From NCBI RefSeq assembly GCF_001705665.1, contig NZ_MDHA01000021.1, positions 124,001 through 188,000 of the forward strand: DNA of 64,000 nt, read 5' to 3'. This DNA is from Thioclava sp. SK-1. GTDB taxonomy: Bacteria; Pseudomonadota; Alphaproteobacteria; Rhodobacterales; Rhodobacteraceae. The notes beneath the pieces were generated by a model that was not told the DNA's origin, searched no databases, and saw only the letters and a list, made by a program, of their open reading frames with translations. Below, piece after piece: positions 46,737-54,654 of the stretch. Both the position numbers and the translations under genes were made by a program. Each line of letters starts with the position of its first letter. The first letter of the stretch is position 1.

Positions 46737-47231
46737 TCAGCCCTGCATCTTGGCCTTTAGTCGCGTCTGCACTGCAGGCGTGACGAAATGGCTGACATCG
46801 CCATCCAGGCGGGCAATTTCCTTGACCAGCTTCGACGCAATCGCCTGCCGCCGGGCATCCGCCATCATGAACACCGTCTCAACGCTGCTGTCCAAAGCAC
46901 GATTCATACCAACCATTTGAAATTCATATTCAAAATCTGATACGGCGCGCAAACCGCGTAGGATTACATTTGCGCCGACATCGCGGGCGCAATCAATCAG
47001 CAGATTCTCAAACGGATGTACGATAATCTCTCCGCCAACGCGGTCCGTGATTTCCGCGCATTCGGCCTCTAACATTTCCACCCGTTCTTCCAAGGTGAAC
47101 ATGGGCCCTTTGTCGCGGTTGATGGCCACCCCGATCACCAGCCGATCGACCAATGCCAAACCGCGTTCGATAATATCGATATGTCCCAATGTGACGGGAT
47201 CGAAAGTCCCGGGATAAAGTCCGATACGCAT
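46737..47231 (-). CDS. coaD: Phosphopantetheine adenylyltransferase
   Basis: 164 residues. The nucleotidyltransferase HxGH motif is in GLYPGTFDPVTLGHIDIIER at the N-terminus, with the Lys/Arg pair and the ISSTxxR-like region replaced by the usual RQAIASKLVKEIA. RGLRAVSDFEYEFQM is characteristic. It makes dephospho-CoA from phosphopantetheine and ATP. The frame extends to 47321, but the ATG at 47231 has GGGGG just upstream and starts the MRIGLYPG core. Confidence 0.95.
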   Translation of the reverse strand: MRIGLYPGTFDPVTLGHIDIIERGLALVDRLVIGVAINRDKGPMFTLEERVEMLEAECAEITDRVGGEIIVHPFENLLIDCARDVGANVILRGLRAVSDFEYEFQMVGMNRALDSSVETVFMMADARRQAIASKLVKEIARLDGDVSHFVTPAVQTRLKAKMQG

Positions 47232-47362
47232 CACATCCCCCTGCCGCATCTTCCCGCACAGGCGCGGGCCACGGCGAACGATGACAAAAATGCGCATCCG
47301 GATGCAAGCCCAGATGCGCAATATCCTTACAAGCGCGGCATAACTGCCCCGGTTTTCGGGAC

Positions 47363-47797
47363 TTAATTCCCCATGATCATCCCGGTCAGCGCTTCTTTTT
47401 CCATATGTAGCTCGTCCAGACGGGCGGCAACCACATCACGGATAGAGATCAAACCGACCATATCGCCATTGGACACAACAGGCATATGGCGGAACCCGCC
47501 TTCATGCATCATCGTCAAAACATCAACGACATCAGTCGCGCGTTCACAGGTTGTGATTTTTTTGGTCATGATGTCATCAACGGTATTTTGCAAACAGGCT
47601 TCGCCGCGTTTGCCCAATTCGCGCACAACGTCACGTTCCGACACGATGCCATCAATCTTATGCCCATCGCGTGATACGACAATGGCGCCGATTCGACGCG
47701 CGCTCAACACCTCGGCCACTTCGGCAATGGTGGATCCCGGTGCAATCGTAATGACACTGTCGCTATTCTTCTTCTTCAGAATTTGCAGAACTTGCAT
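47363..47797 (-). CDS. CBS-domain protein
   Basis: 144 residues: two tandem CBS motifs (a Bateman pair) and little else. The first reads STIAEVAEVLSARRIGAIVVSRDGHKIDGIVSERDVV, the second DVVDVLTMMHEGGFRHMPVVSNGDMVGLISIRDVVAARL. Such small proteins bind adenine nucleotides and act as energy-linked regulators; the partner is unknown. It is on the same strand as coaD, 131 bp upstream of it. GAGGAGG precedes the ATG at 47797. Confidence 0.92.
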   Translation of the reverse strand: MQVLQILKKKNSDSVITIAPGSTIAEVAEVLSARRIGAIVVSRDGHKIDGIVSERDVVRELGKRGEACLQNTVDDIMTKKITTCERATDVVDVLTMMHEGGFRHMPVVSNGDMVGLISIRDVVAARLDELHMEKEALTGMIMGN

Positions 47798-47959
47798 GGC
47801 AGTCCTCCTCTATGCCTATGAGTTTCGTCTCCCTAACCTCAGGCTGTGCGCCCTGCGACAATCTGTCAAGTCCGCGGCGAAATATTCGTGCCACCAAAAG
47901 GTATAATTTGAAATTTAATACAATCTAAACTATCTTCTGTGCGAGGTTGCGCCGATCCA

Positions 47960-48865
47960 CTATAGGCCTGGCGGGCCTCCGCCGCCCTCTAACCGGGCGA
48001 CCTCACGGCGCAGCCCCTGCCCCAGCACCTCTGCGATACGCGACAGCCGTTCCGAGCGGCGATCATCCGCATGGCGTAGCAGCCAGAATGACCGGGTCAG
48101 CGTGATCTCATCTGGCAGCACCCGCTCTAATCCCGGCACGAAGGGGCGGGCAAAATCATGCACAATTCCGATTCCACCGCCCGCGCGCAGCATCTGCATC
48201 TGCACCGATACGGAATTAGAGGCCAGCGTGACCCGGTCCACCCCTGTCTCGGCCATATAATCCAGCTCTTTGTCGAAAATCATATCTGGGATGTATCCCA
48301 CCATCCGATGCGCCAATAAATCCGCGCGGCTGCAGATCGGTGGCATCTTCGCCAGATACGAACGATGCGCCGCCAGCGATAGTCGGTAATCGGTCAACTT
48401 TTGCACCGTCAAGCGCCCCGCCGTGGGCCGCGACACGGCGATGGCCATATCGGCCTCACGTTTGGACAGGTTGAACACACGCGGCAAGGCGACGATCTGC
48501 AGCTCTAGCTCTGGGTTGTCATTTGAAATGTCCCGGCAAATCTGCGGCAGAAGGTAATTCGCAATCCCATCGGGCGCGCCAATACGCATCTGCCCGGTTA
48601 ATTTACCCGTCTGGCCACTGATTTCCTCGGCCGCGCCAGACATGGCCTGCTCCATTGCCTCTGCGTGGGGCAGCATCCGCGCACCGGGGTCGGTCAGTGT
48701 ATACCCTTGGGGGGACTTCAAAAACAGCTTGGTGTCCAGCGCTTCTTCCAATCGCGCCACGCGTCGACCCACGGTCGCCGCATCCACCTTCAACAGCCGC
48801 CCTGCCCCGGACAGGCTCTCGGCGCGTGCGACGGCCAAAAACACCCGCAGATCATCCCAATCCAT
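47960..48865 (-). CDS. LysR-family transcriptional regulator
   Basis: 301 residues. The N-terminal winged helix is MDWDDLRVFLAVARAESLSG with LLKVDAATVGRRVARLEEAL; a periplasmic-binding-protein-like effector domain follows (QMRIGAPDGIANYLLPQICR). The subfamily with V-D-A-A-T-V-G-R-R in the helix is common in alphaproteobacteria. It is divergent from mmsA across 120 bp, the typical LysR layout, so it probably controls that gene and itself. AAGGTG lies 8 nt before the ATG at 48865; the frame opens earlier at 48919. Confidence 0.9.
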   Translation of the reverse strand: MDWDDLRVFLAVARAESLSGAGRLLKVDAATVGRRVARLEEALDTKLFLKSPQGYTLTDPGARMLPHAEAMEQAMSGAAEEISGQTGKLTGQMRIGAPDGIANYLLPQICRDISNDNPELELQIVALPRVFNLSKREADMAIAVSRPTAGRLTVQKLTDYRLSLAAHRSYLAKMPPICSRADLLAHRMVGYIPDMIFDKELDYMAETGVDRVTLASNSVSVQMQMLRAGGGIGIVHDFARPFVPGLERVLPDEITLTRSFWLLRHADDRRSERLSRIAEVLGQGLRREVARLEGGGGPPGL

Positions 48866-48874
48866 GCTGACACC

Positions 48875-48890
48875 TTTGCATTTTTGCAAA
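48875..48890. promoter_or_regulatory. Inverted repeat in the LysR/mmsA divergent region
   Basis: TTTGCA, four T, TGCAAA: a perfect 6-bp dyad 9 bp upstream of the LysR-type gene. It could be the autoregulatory site for the regulator. AT content makes a chance dyad possible. Confidence 0.35.
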
Positions 48891-48985
48891 ACAACCTTTG
48901 TATCTTCTGGCGTTTTCATTCGACTATTGCAAGGCTAGGATTCGGCCAAGCCAAATAGGCAACATTTCAAACTCGGGAGGTCGAG

Positions 48986-50485
48986 ATGCAAGAGATCGGT
49001 CATTGGATCAACGGTCAGCGCGTGGCTGGCACATCAGGGAATTACGGCGCGATCATGAACCCGGCCACAGGTGAACAGCAGGCACAGGTTGCGCTGGCCA
49101 CTGTGGCTGAGGTCGAAGACGCCATCGCCAAAGCCGCCGAAGCACAGGTGAAATGGGCGGCTGTAAACCCGCAGCGCCGCGCCCGTGTGTTCATGAAATT
49201 CGGCGCGCTGATCAATGAACATATGGAAGAGCTGGCCGAGCTGGTGTCGCGCGAACATGGCAAAACCATCCCCGATGCAAAGGGCGATGTGCAGCGCGGC
49301 CTAGAGGTCGTCGAGGTCTGCATGGGCCTTCCCTCCGCACTGAAGGGTGAATTCACTGATAATGGTGGCCCCGGCATCGATCTGTATTCCATGCGCCAGG
49401 CGTTGGGCGTTGTGGCCGGCATCACACCGTTCAACTTCCCTGCCATGATCCCATTGTGGAAAATGGCCCCCGCGATCGCCTGCGGCAATGCGATGATTTT
49501 GAAACCATCCGAACGGTGCCCATCCACCGCGATGCGCCTGGCCGAGCTGTTCAGCGAAGCAGGCCTGCCCGATGGCGTGCTGCAAGTCGTCAACGGCGAT
49601 AAGCTGACCGTCGATACCCTTCTGGATAATGAAACAATTCAGGCGGTTGGCTTTGTTGGCTCAACCCCAATTGCGCAATATATCTATGGCCGCGCGGCCA
49701 CAAACGGCAAGCGCGCGCAATGTTTCGGTGGCGCCAAAAACCATATGATCATCATGCCTGATGCAGATATGGACAAAGCCGCAGATGCGTTGATCGGCGC
49801 GGGCTACGGCGCGGCAGGCGAACGCTGCATGGCAATTTCCGTTGCGGTCCCTGTGGGCCAAGAGACAGCGGATAAGCTGATTGAAAAGCTGGTGCCACGG
49901 ATCGAAAAGCTAAAGGTCGGCCCGTATACTGCGGGCGACGATGTGGATTACGGCCCCGTTATCACCGAAGCATCCAAAAACCGCATCTTGGGCCTGATCA
50001 ATTCCGGCGTGGATCAAGGCGCGACTTTGGTCACCGATGGCCGTGACTTCACGCTGCAGGGCTATGAAAACGGCTACTTCGTCGGCCCGACCCTGTTTGA
50101 CAATGTCACACCAGATATGGACATCTACAAAGAGGAAATCTTTGGTCCGGTTCTGACGCAGGTCCGGATGGACAATTACGAAGACGCGTTGCAGCTGGTC
50201 ATGGACAACGAATATGGCAATGGCACCGCGATCTATACCGGTGACGGGGATGTGGCACGCGATTTCGCCAGCCGGGTGAATGTTGGTATGGTTGGCATCA
50301 ACTTCCCAATCCCGGTGCCGCTGTCCTATTACAGTTTCGGCGGTTGGAAAAAATCCGCCTTTGGCGATTTGAATCAATACGGCCCAGACGCGTTCAAGTT
50401 TTATACCAAAACAAAAACCGTCACGGCGCGCTGGTTCTCTGGCATCAAAGATGGTGCTGCGCTGAATTTCAAAGCGATGGACTGA
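48986..50485 (+). CDS. mmsA: CoA-acylating methylmalonate-semialdehyde dehydrogenase
   Basis: 499 residues. ALDH fold with GVVAGITPFNFPAMIPLWKM and KPSERCPSTAMRLAELF, the nucleotide-binding FVGSTPIAQYIYGRA, and catalytic Cys in GAAGERCMAISVAV, the MmsA form. The usual general-base Glu of other ALDHs is absent (QCFGGAKNHMIIMP), as in CoA-acylating members. It converts methylmalonate semialdehyde to propionyl-CoA in valine, and malonate semialdehyde to acetyl-CoA in beta-alanine or inositol, breakdown. GGGAGG lies 9 nt before the ATG. No other valine-pathway gene is adjacent. Confidence 0.93.
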   Translation: MQEIGHWINGQRVAGTSGNYGAIMNPATGEQQAQVALATVAEVEDAIAKAAEAQVKWAAVNPQRRARVFMKFGALINEHMEELAELVSREHGKTIPDAKGDVQRGLEVVEVCMGLPSALKGEFTDNGGPGIDLYSMRQALGVVAGITPFNFPAMIPLWKMAPAIACGNAMILKPSERCPSTAMRLAELFSEAGLPDGVLQVVNGDKLTVDTLLDNETIQAVGFVGSTPIAQYIYGRAATNGKRAQCFGGAKNHMIIMPDADMDKAADALIGAGYGAAGERCMAISVAVPVGQETADKLIEKLVPRIEKLKVGPYTAGDDVDYGPVITEASKNRILGLINSGVDQGATLVTDGRDFTLQGYENGYFVGPTLFDNVTPDMDIYKEEIFGPVLTQVRMDNYEDALQLVMDNEYGNGTAIYTGDGDVARDFASRVNVGMVGINFPIPVPLSYYSFGGWKKSAFGDLNQYGPDAFKFYTKTKTVTARWFSGIKDGAALNFKAMD

Positions 50486-50666
50486 TCGCTTCGCACAGCA
50501 AAACATCGCGCGGGCTGCCAGAATCAGGCAGCCCGCGCCTTATATCGCCGTTCTGACGCGTGGAATTTGATGAAATTCCGCGAAAGCCTTGCGTTTAAGG
50601 TTGTAAGCGGCGGTCGCGCGCATTAAATTCTGCCGCAAATGATTTGGCTATAGAAGGATCAACGCC

Positions 50667-51206
50667 ATAGCCCGCAGACCACACAATGCCCCGCCGACCC
50701 GCGACACCGGCCCCCGCGTCAATGGACGCATCCGCTCACCCGAGATCCGCCTGATTGGCGCGGATGGGGAGAACGTCGGCGTCGTGCCGCCCGCGAGAGC
50801 AATGGCCATGGCTGAAGAAGCCGGGCTGGACCTGGTGGAAATCTCGCCAAACGCGAACCCGCCTGTCTGCAAAATTATGGATTTCGGCAAGTTCAAATAC
50901 GAACAGCAAAAACGCGAAGCCGAAGCCCGCAAGAAACAAAAGATCATTGAGATCAAGGAAGTCAAATTCCGCCCGGGCACAGACACGCATGACTATGACG
51001 TGAAAATGCGCAATGTGGTTAAATTCCTTGAGAATGGCGACAAGGTCAAAGTGACCCTACGCTTCCGTGGTCGTGAGATGGCGCACCAGAACCTTGGTCT
51101 GGAACTTCTTAATCGCGTCAAGGCGGACGTTGATGAATTGGGCAAGGTCGAAAGCATGCCCAAGATGGAAGGCCGTCAAATGGTCATGATGATCGGGCCG
51201 CGGTAA
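50667..51206 (+). CDS. infC: Translation initiation factor IF-3, AUA start
   Basis: 179 residues if started at the ATA at 50667-50669. The N-terminal domain ([20 protein letters not shown]) runs up from the ATG-less region; its linker [18 protein letters not shown] and C-terminal domain ([20 protein letters not shown]) are complete. ATA has AAGGA 8 nt upstream, and there is no in-frame ATG, GTG or TTG between it and residue 40 that would preserve the N-terminal domain. IF-3 rejects non-standard starts, so its own gene is translated only when IF-3 is scarce. A start at the first GTG would lose about 39 residues. Confidence 0.9.
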   Translation: MARRPHNAPPTRDTGPRVNGRIRSPEIRLIGADGENVGVVPPARAMAMAEEAGLDLVEISPNANPPVCKIMDFGKFKYEQQKREAEARKKQKIIEIKEVKFRPGTDTHDYDVKMRNVVKFLENGDKVKVTLRFRGREMAHQNLGLELLNRVKADVDELGKVESMPKMEGRQMVMMIGPR

Positions 51207-51233
51207 CATCTACCGCAGTTCAGACCGTGAAGT

Positions 51234-51256
51234 CCCTCCCCACCGGGGAGGGTTTT
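51234..51256 (+). terminator. Rho-independent terminator after infC
   Basis: CCCTCCCC, three bases, GGGGAGGG (51234-51252) followed by TTTT. It lies 28 bp after the infC stop; IF-3 is therefore not followed directly by rpmI-rplT here. The 149 bp on to the next gene show nothing else. Confidence 0.85.
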
Positions 51257-51405
51257 GCGTTTGGGGTGCATCATCGTGGCTGATAAGTCACGTCCGTCCC
51301 GCTCGCATCTGCGTGATCCGCTGTGAGTTGAGCAAACACGCGATCCATGCGATTTTATGATACTGACACGTCACCCGCACGTGCATACGGTAAGGAGCAG
51401 TTTCT

Positions 51406-52008
51406 ATGGCAGATTATCCGCTTGGCCCGCTGTCGCGTCGCCGCGCATTGATGCTGGGCGGGGCCGCGCTGTTCACGCCGGCGCTTGCCCGCGCCAACAC
51501 ACAAGACATCCCGATGGCGCAGCAGCCTGCTATCGTGGCCGGCCCGTCACGCAACAATGTCTCAGCGTGGCGTGAAGTGCGCTGGGACGATCATTTTGAT
51601 GACCTGAACCGCGTTACGGTTATTGCGGATACCTATTCCAAGGCGCTGCATTACTGGTCTGTTGGCGGCACCGATTACCGGATGTATCCGACCTCTGTTC
51701 CGCTGTCGGATGAGCTGACAAAGCGTGGCTACACCGAAATCGTGCGTAAGAAAATCGGCCCGGATTGGACGCCGACCAAATCCATGTTGGAACGCGACCC
51801 ATCTTTGCATTACATGCCGCCCGGCCCCGATAACCCGCTGGGCACCCATGCGATGTATCTGTCCTGGCCCGCCTATATCATCCACGGCACCCATGACACG
51901 CGCAAGATCGGTCGTAAGTCCTCATCCGGGTGTATTGGGTTGTTCAACGAACAGATCGAACAGCTATATGAGCTATGCCCGGTTGGGACACAGGTCAAAA
52001 TCCTGTAA
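51406..52008 (+). CDS. L,D-transpeptidase (YkuD) with Tat signal
   Basis: 200 residues. A twin-arginine signal SRRRALMLGGAALFTPALAR opens the protein, so it is exported folded to the periplasm. The YkuD catalytic region is IHGTHDTRKIGRKSSSGCIG near residues 160-180, with His and Cys (HGT...SSGC) of L,D-transpeptidases. These enzymes make 3-3 peptidoglycan crosslinks or attach proteins. The Tat signal is common among alphaproteobacterial members. A terminator follows. TAAGGAG lies 9 nt before the ATG. Confidence 0.9.
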   Translation: MADYPLGPLSRRRALMLGGAALFTPALARANTQDIPMAQQPAIVAGPSRNNVSAWREVRWDDHFDDLNRVTVIADTYSKALHYWSVGGTDYRMYPTSVPLSDELTKRGYTEIVRKKIGPDWTPTKSMLERDPSLHYMPPGPDNPLGTHAMYLSWPAYIIHGTHDTRKIGRKSSSGCIGLFNEQIEQLYELCPVGTQVKIL

Positions 52009-52033
52009 CGTGTAAGCACATCAAAGATGCACC

Positions 52034-52063
52034 AAAACGCGCCTGACGACGAGGCGCGTTTTT
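52034..52063 (+). terminator. Rho-independent terminator after the L,D-transpeptidase gene
   Basis: AAAACGCGCC pairs with GGCGCGTTTT (52034-52043 and 52053-52062), followed by T. It lies 25 bp after the stop codon. Confidence 0.85.
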
Positions 52064-52075
52064 CATGTTCAAAGC

Positions 52076-52112
52076 AAAGAAAAACGCTGCGAGAGGGAAG
52101 CCCGCAGCGTTT
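52076..52112 (-). terminator. Rho-independent terminator, minus strand, downstream of the GT-hydrolase fusion gene
   Basis: AAACGCTGCG and CGCAGCGTTT (52082-52091 and 52103-52112) form a 10-bp perfect stem with an 11-base loop. On the minus strand a T-rich tail (TTCTTT) follows. It is 165 bp past the fusion gene stop, with other hairpins between. Confidence 0.65.
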
Positions 52113-52276
52113 CCATGAGACGGCGTGGGAGAGCGCCAAATCTCGTCAATCGGGTCCGAGGGGCGTCATCTAACGCCGGATCGGGAGACCAGGACCCGAT
52201 GCAATTCATATAGGGCAGCATCGACTAAGTCACTTTAATCCATGTCAAAAATCTATGACACAATGTGATCGGCGCG
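52113..52276. other. Structured intergenic stretch, possible minus-strand small RNA or long 3' UTR
   Basis: No protein gene. A nested hairpin is clear: an outer 9-bp stem ATCGGGTCC with GGACCCGAT (52149-52157, 52192-52200) encloses an inner 5-bp stem GGCGT with ACGCC (52162-52166, 52173-52177). A small GGCG/CGCC hairpin lies at 52122-52137. With the terminator at 52076-52112 these would give a compact RNA of about 125 nt on the minus strand. No promoter is clearly visible. Confidence 0.35.
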
Positions 52277-54502
52277 TTAGCCCTGCTGCAATTTTTGCAA
52301 TCCTAGTCGGATCGCACGGTTGTCACCCTGCGCCAAGACCCAACGTGCCAGTTGCGCCGCTAGCTTGGGATGCCCTGCTTCAACTGCGCGGCTGAACAGT
52401 TCACGCTGATAGCGGGGGAACTGCCTACGCGCGCGCAAATGGCGATAAAATTCCGCCTGTGTCAGCGTGCCATTCATCGCACCCAGAATGACCGGGGTCA
52501 AAATACCCATCTGTTGCAGCGATGACCCCAACCGATGCCCCAAAAGTGGCGCACGCAAATGGCGTACATTATCGCCGGTAAAGCGTGCGACATGCCCCGC
52601 ATCCAGCGGTTCATAGGGATCATAGAGGATCGAGACGGTCTTGGCCGTGCGCGACGCCTGCGCCGCATCGCCATATTTTCCGCTGAAATCCTTATCCCAA
52701 ACGACCTTATAACGGGTCTCCCAGGGCACGATTGCCTTATCCAATGTCGATTGCGGGGAAAAGACCACAACCTCGGCGCCTGGGCAGGCCGCGCTGAACA
52801 CCGCCGCCGCATAACCGCCCATTGAGGCGCCGTAAAACACCACACGGTCAAACTGCTTGAAAAAGCCCTGCGCGGCCAGCCGGTCGAATTCGGAAAAAAC
52901 CCATGGATCGCGATACCACGTCCACCCGCCAGCCATCACGCCCAGCATCGACCAGCCTTGCTTTTCAATAAACGAAAACCCCCAAGGGCGACGGTCATCA
53001 CGTTTTTCCATAGCAATATCAAGGTTGTCAAAAGTGACAACCAATGTCTTGCCGCGCGGAATATATAGAAAACTGTGGCTGTCGTTTTCGGTATAGAACC
53101 CCTGCGGCCCGGCCAATTCCTGTGCAAGCTTCGCCCATTCGGGGTTGGCAGTGGTTTGCGGCGGCGCCGGAGAGAATTTCACACGCGCGACATTCTGGGT
53201 GACGGGATCATCAAAATCTACCAATGTTTCCACCTCTCCCAATCCGCGCAGAAAGGGAAACGCGCCAGAGCCTTTGCGAATATCCGACAGCATGACGCTA
53301 TCGGCATGTAGCGCGCCGTCCAAAACCGCACTTAAATGCTTGACCTTGGCCACATCGCCAAAATTGGACAGGTTCAACAACAGATCAACAGGCTTCAGCG
53401 CACTGGCCTGCGACACGACGCGCAGGCGATCTTCGGCGACGCCTTGCGCCTGCAGGTGTGCGATATAGGGCCCCACCCAATCCGACGGCTGTTGGGGCCA
53501 TTGCCCGTCTTGCGTCAGATCGATCAAGGTGATGTCACAATCCCAACGATCATATGCCGCCAGCACCAGCCCCGGCGATGTCCCGCCCAAATCCGCGATC
53601 GAGGATACGGCGCCTACGCCCGTTGCCTCAATGATCCCCAGATCTGCGGATTTCGGCTCAAACACCCGGTTCGCACGCCCCTTTAACGGCGCAAACTCTG
53701 GCCGAATTTGGTGCTTTTTCAATAGAACATCCAAAAAACTGCCCAGCTTTGGAATCCCACCAAACCGCATGCCAAGTTCTCGCTTGTTCGACGCCCAAAG
53801 ATGCAAAGCGGTGGTCTGGTCGGTCAGGCAGTCTTCTACCTTTTGGGCACGTTTGATCATCTTGGTGCGATCCGGAAAAGGCACAGGATAGAAGGCCTCA
53901 AGCGGTTGCACCTTCGTCAACAGCCCATGTTTCTTGGCGAAATATGAAATCATCATCGGGCCCCAAACGCCCCATGGCTGCTGTGTGATATGCACCGGCT
54001 TACCGGCTGCGCGCGCCGCTTCATATTCTTCGCGGCGGCGGCGGGGCAAAAAGGGTGCGATGGAGTATCTGTCTTCCATAAAGGCCAAAATATCCGCCGT
54101 TATCGCGGCATCATAGGGCAAGCCCAGCACAGCATTATTCACCCGATCACTGTCGGGCAATTCAAACCCCATGACGTAATCGCTGTCATAATCCATCACT
54201 TGCCAGCAATAGACATCGGTATCCACCCAGATCATGGATGGGCATTTGGCGATCATGTGGATACGCCAATAATCCGCAAATAACGCGTAGCTGTTCTTCT
54301 TTTCATATTTGATAAAATCATCTGTATCGAGGATTTCACGCCCATCACGGCGGATCACACCGTCGGGGACATTGGGAATATCTTCATAGGAAAACAGCGT
54401 GATTTTCTGCCCGGCATCTACGAAGCTTTTCAAGCAGAGCTGTTCCATCCAGCTTAGCTCTCCGCCGATCCATAATGTGCCTACTTCACGGGTACGTGCC
54501 AT
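52277..54502 (-). CDS. Three-domain fusion: glycosyltransferase, methyltransferase-like domain, alpha/beta-hydrolase-like domain (copy B)
   Basis: 741 residues. Domain 1 (about 1-265) is a GT32-like sugar transferase: SWMEQLCLKSFVDAGQKITL and the DXD motif D94-T-D96 in SMIWVDTDVYCW. Domain 2 (about 285-450) looks like a Rossmann methyltransferase: ADLGGTSPGLVLAAYDRW as motif I and VDLLLNLSNFGD as motif IV; the SAM-binding acidic residue is not certain. Domain 3 (about 470-741) is the hydrolase-like family seen at 27587: elbow VVFYGASMGGYAAAVF with Ser near 560, then ILYDPYEPLDAGH and LLGHRLGS. No signal or membrane helix, so cytosolic. ATG 54502 is used; TTG 54508 is possible. Substrates are unknown. 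Confidence 0.8.
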   Translation of the reverse strand: MARTREVGTLWIGGELSWMEQLCLKSFVDAGQKITLFSYEDIPNVPDGVIRRDGREILDTDDFIKYEKKNSYALFADYWRIHMIAKCPSMIWVDTDVYCWQVMDYDSDYVMGFELPDSDRVNNAVLGLPYDAAITADILAFMEDRYSIAPFLPRRRREEYEAARAAGKPVHITQQPWGVWGPMMISYFAKKHGLLTKVQPLEAFYPVPFPDRTKMIKRAQKVEDCLTDQTTALHLWASNKRELGMRFGGIPKLGSFLDVLLKKHQIRPEFAPLKGRANRVFEPKSADLGIIEATGVGAVSSIADLGGTSPGLVLAAYDRWDCDITLIDLTQDGQWPQQPSDWVGPYIAHLQAQGVAEDRLRVVSQASALKPVDLLLNLSNFGDVAKVKHLSAVLDGALHADSVMLSDIRKGSGAFPFLRGLGEVETLVDFDDPVTQNVARVKFSPAPPQTTANPEWAKLAQELAGPQGFYTENDSHSFLYIPRGKTLVVTFDNLDIAMEKRDDRRPWGFSFIEKQGWSMLGVMAGGWTWYRDPWVFSEFDRLAAQGFFKQFDRVVFYGASMGGYAAAVFSAACPGAEVVVFSPQSTLDKAIVPWETRYKVVWDKDFSGKYGDAAQASRTAKTVSILYDPYEPLDAGHVARFTGDNVRHLRAPLLGHRLGSSLQQMGILTPVILGAMNGTLTQAEFYRHLRARRQFPRYQRELFSRAVEAGHPKLAAQLARWVLAQGDNRAIRLGLQKLQQG

Positions 54503-54654
54503 ACACAATGCCTACCATATCAATCAATTGCCACACTGTGCCTTAGGATTTGCCACTTTCCAACGGCAAAAGCGATGCAAACATGTTGCACAACATTGCG
54601 CCGCGCCGTGCATATGGTAGCTGTTTGGGAATAATATGACAGATTGGACAGTCT
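54503..54654. promoter_or_regulatory. Divergent intergenic region of the glycosyltransferase locus
   Basis: 152 bp between two divergent glycosyltransferase genes. An ATG at 54636 opens a 45-codon frame (MTDWTVYGL...) overlapping the next gene out of frame; it has no ribosome site. No clear promoter pair is visible. Confidence 0.3.
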
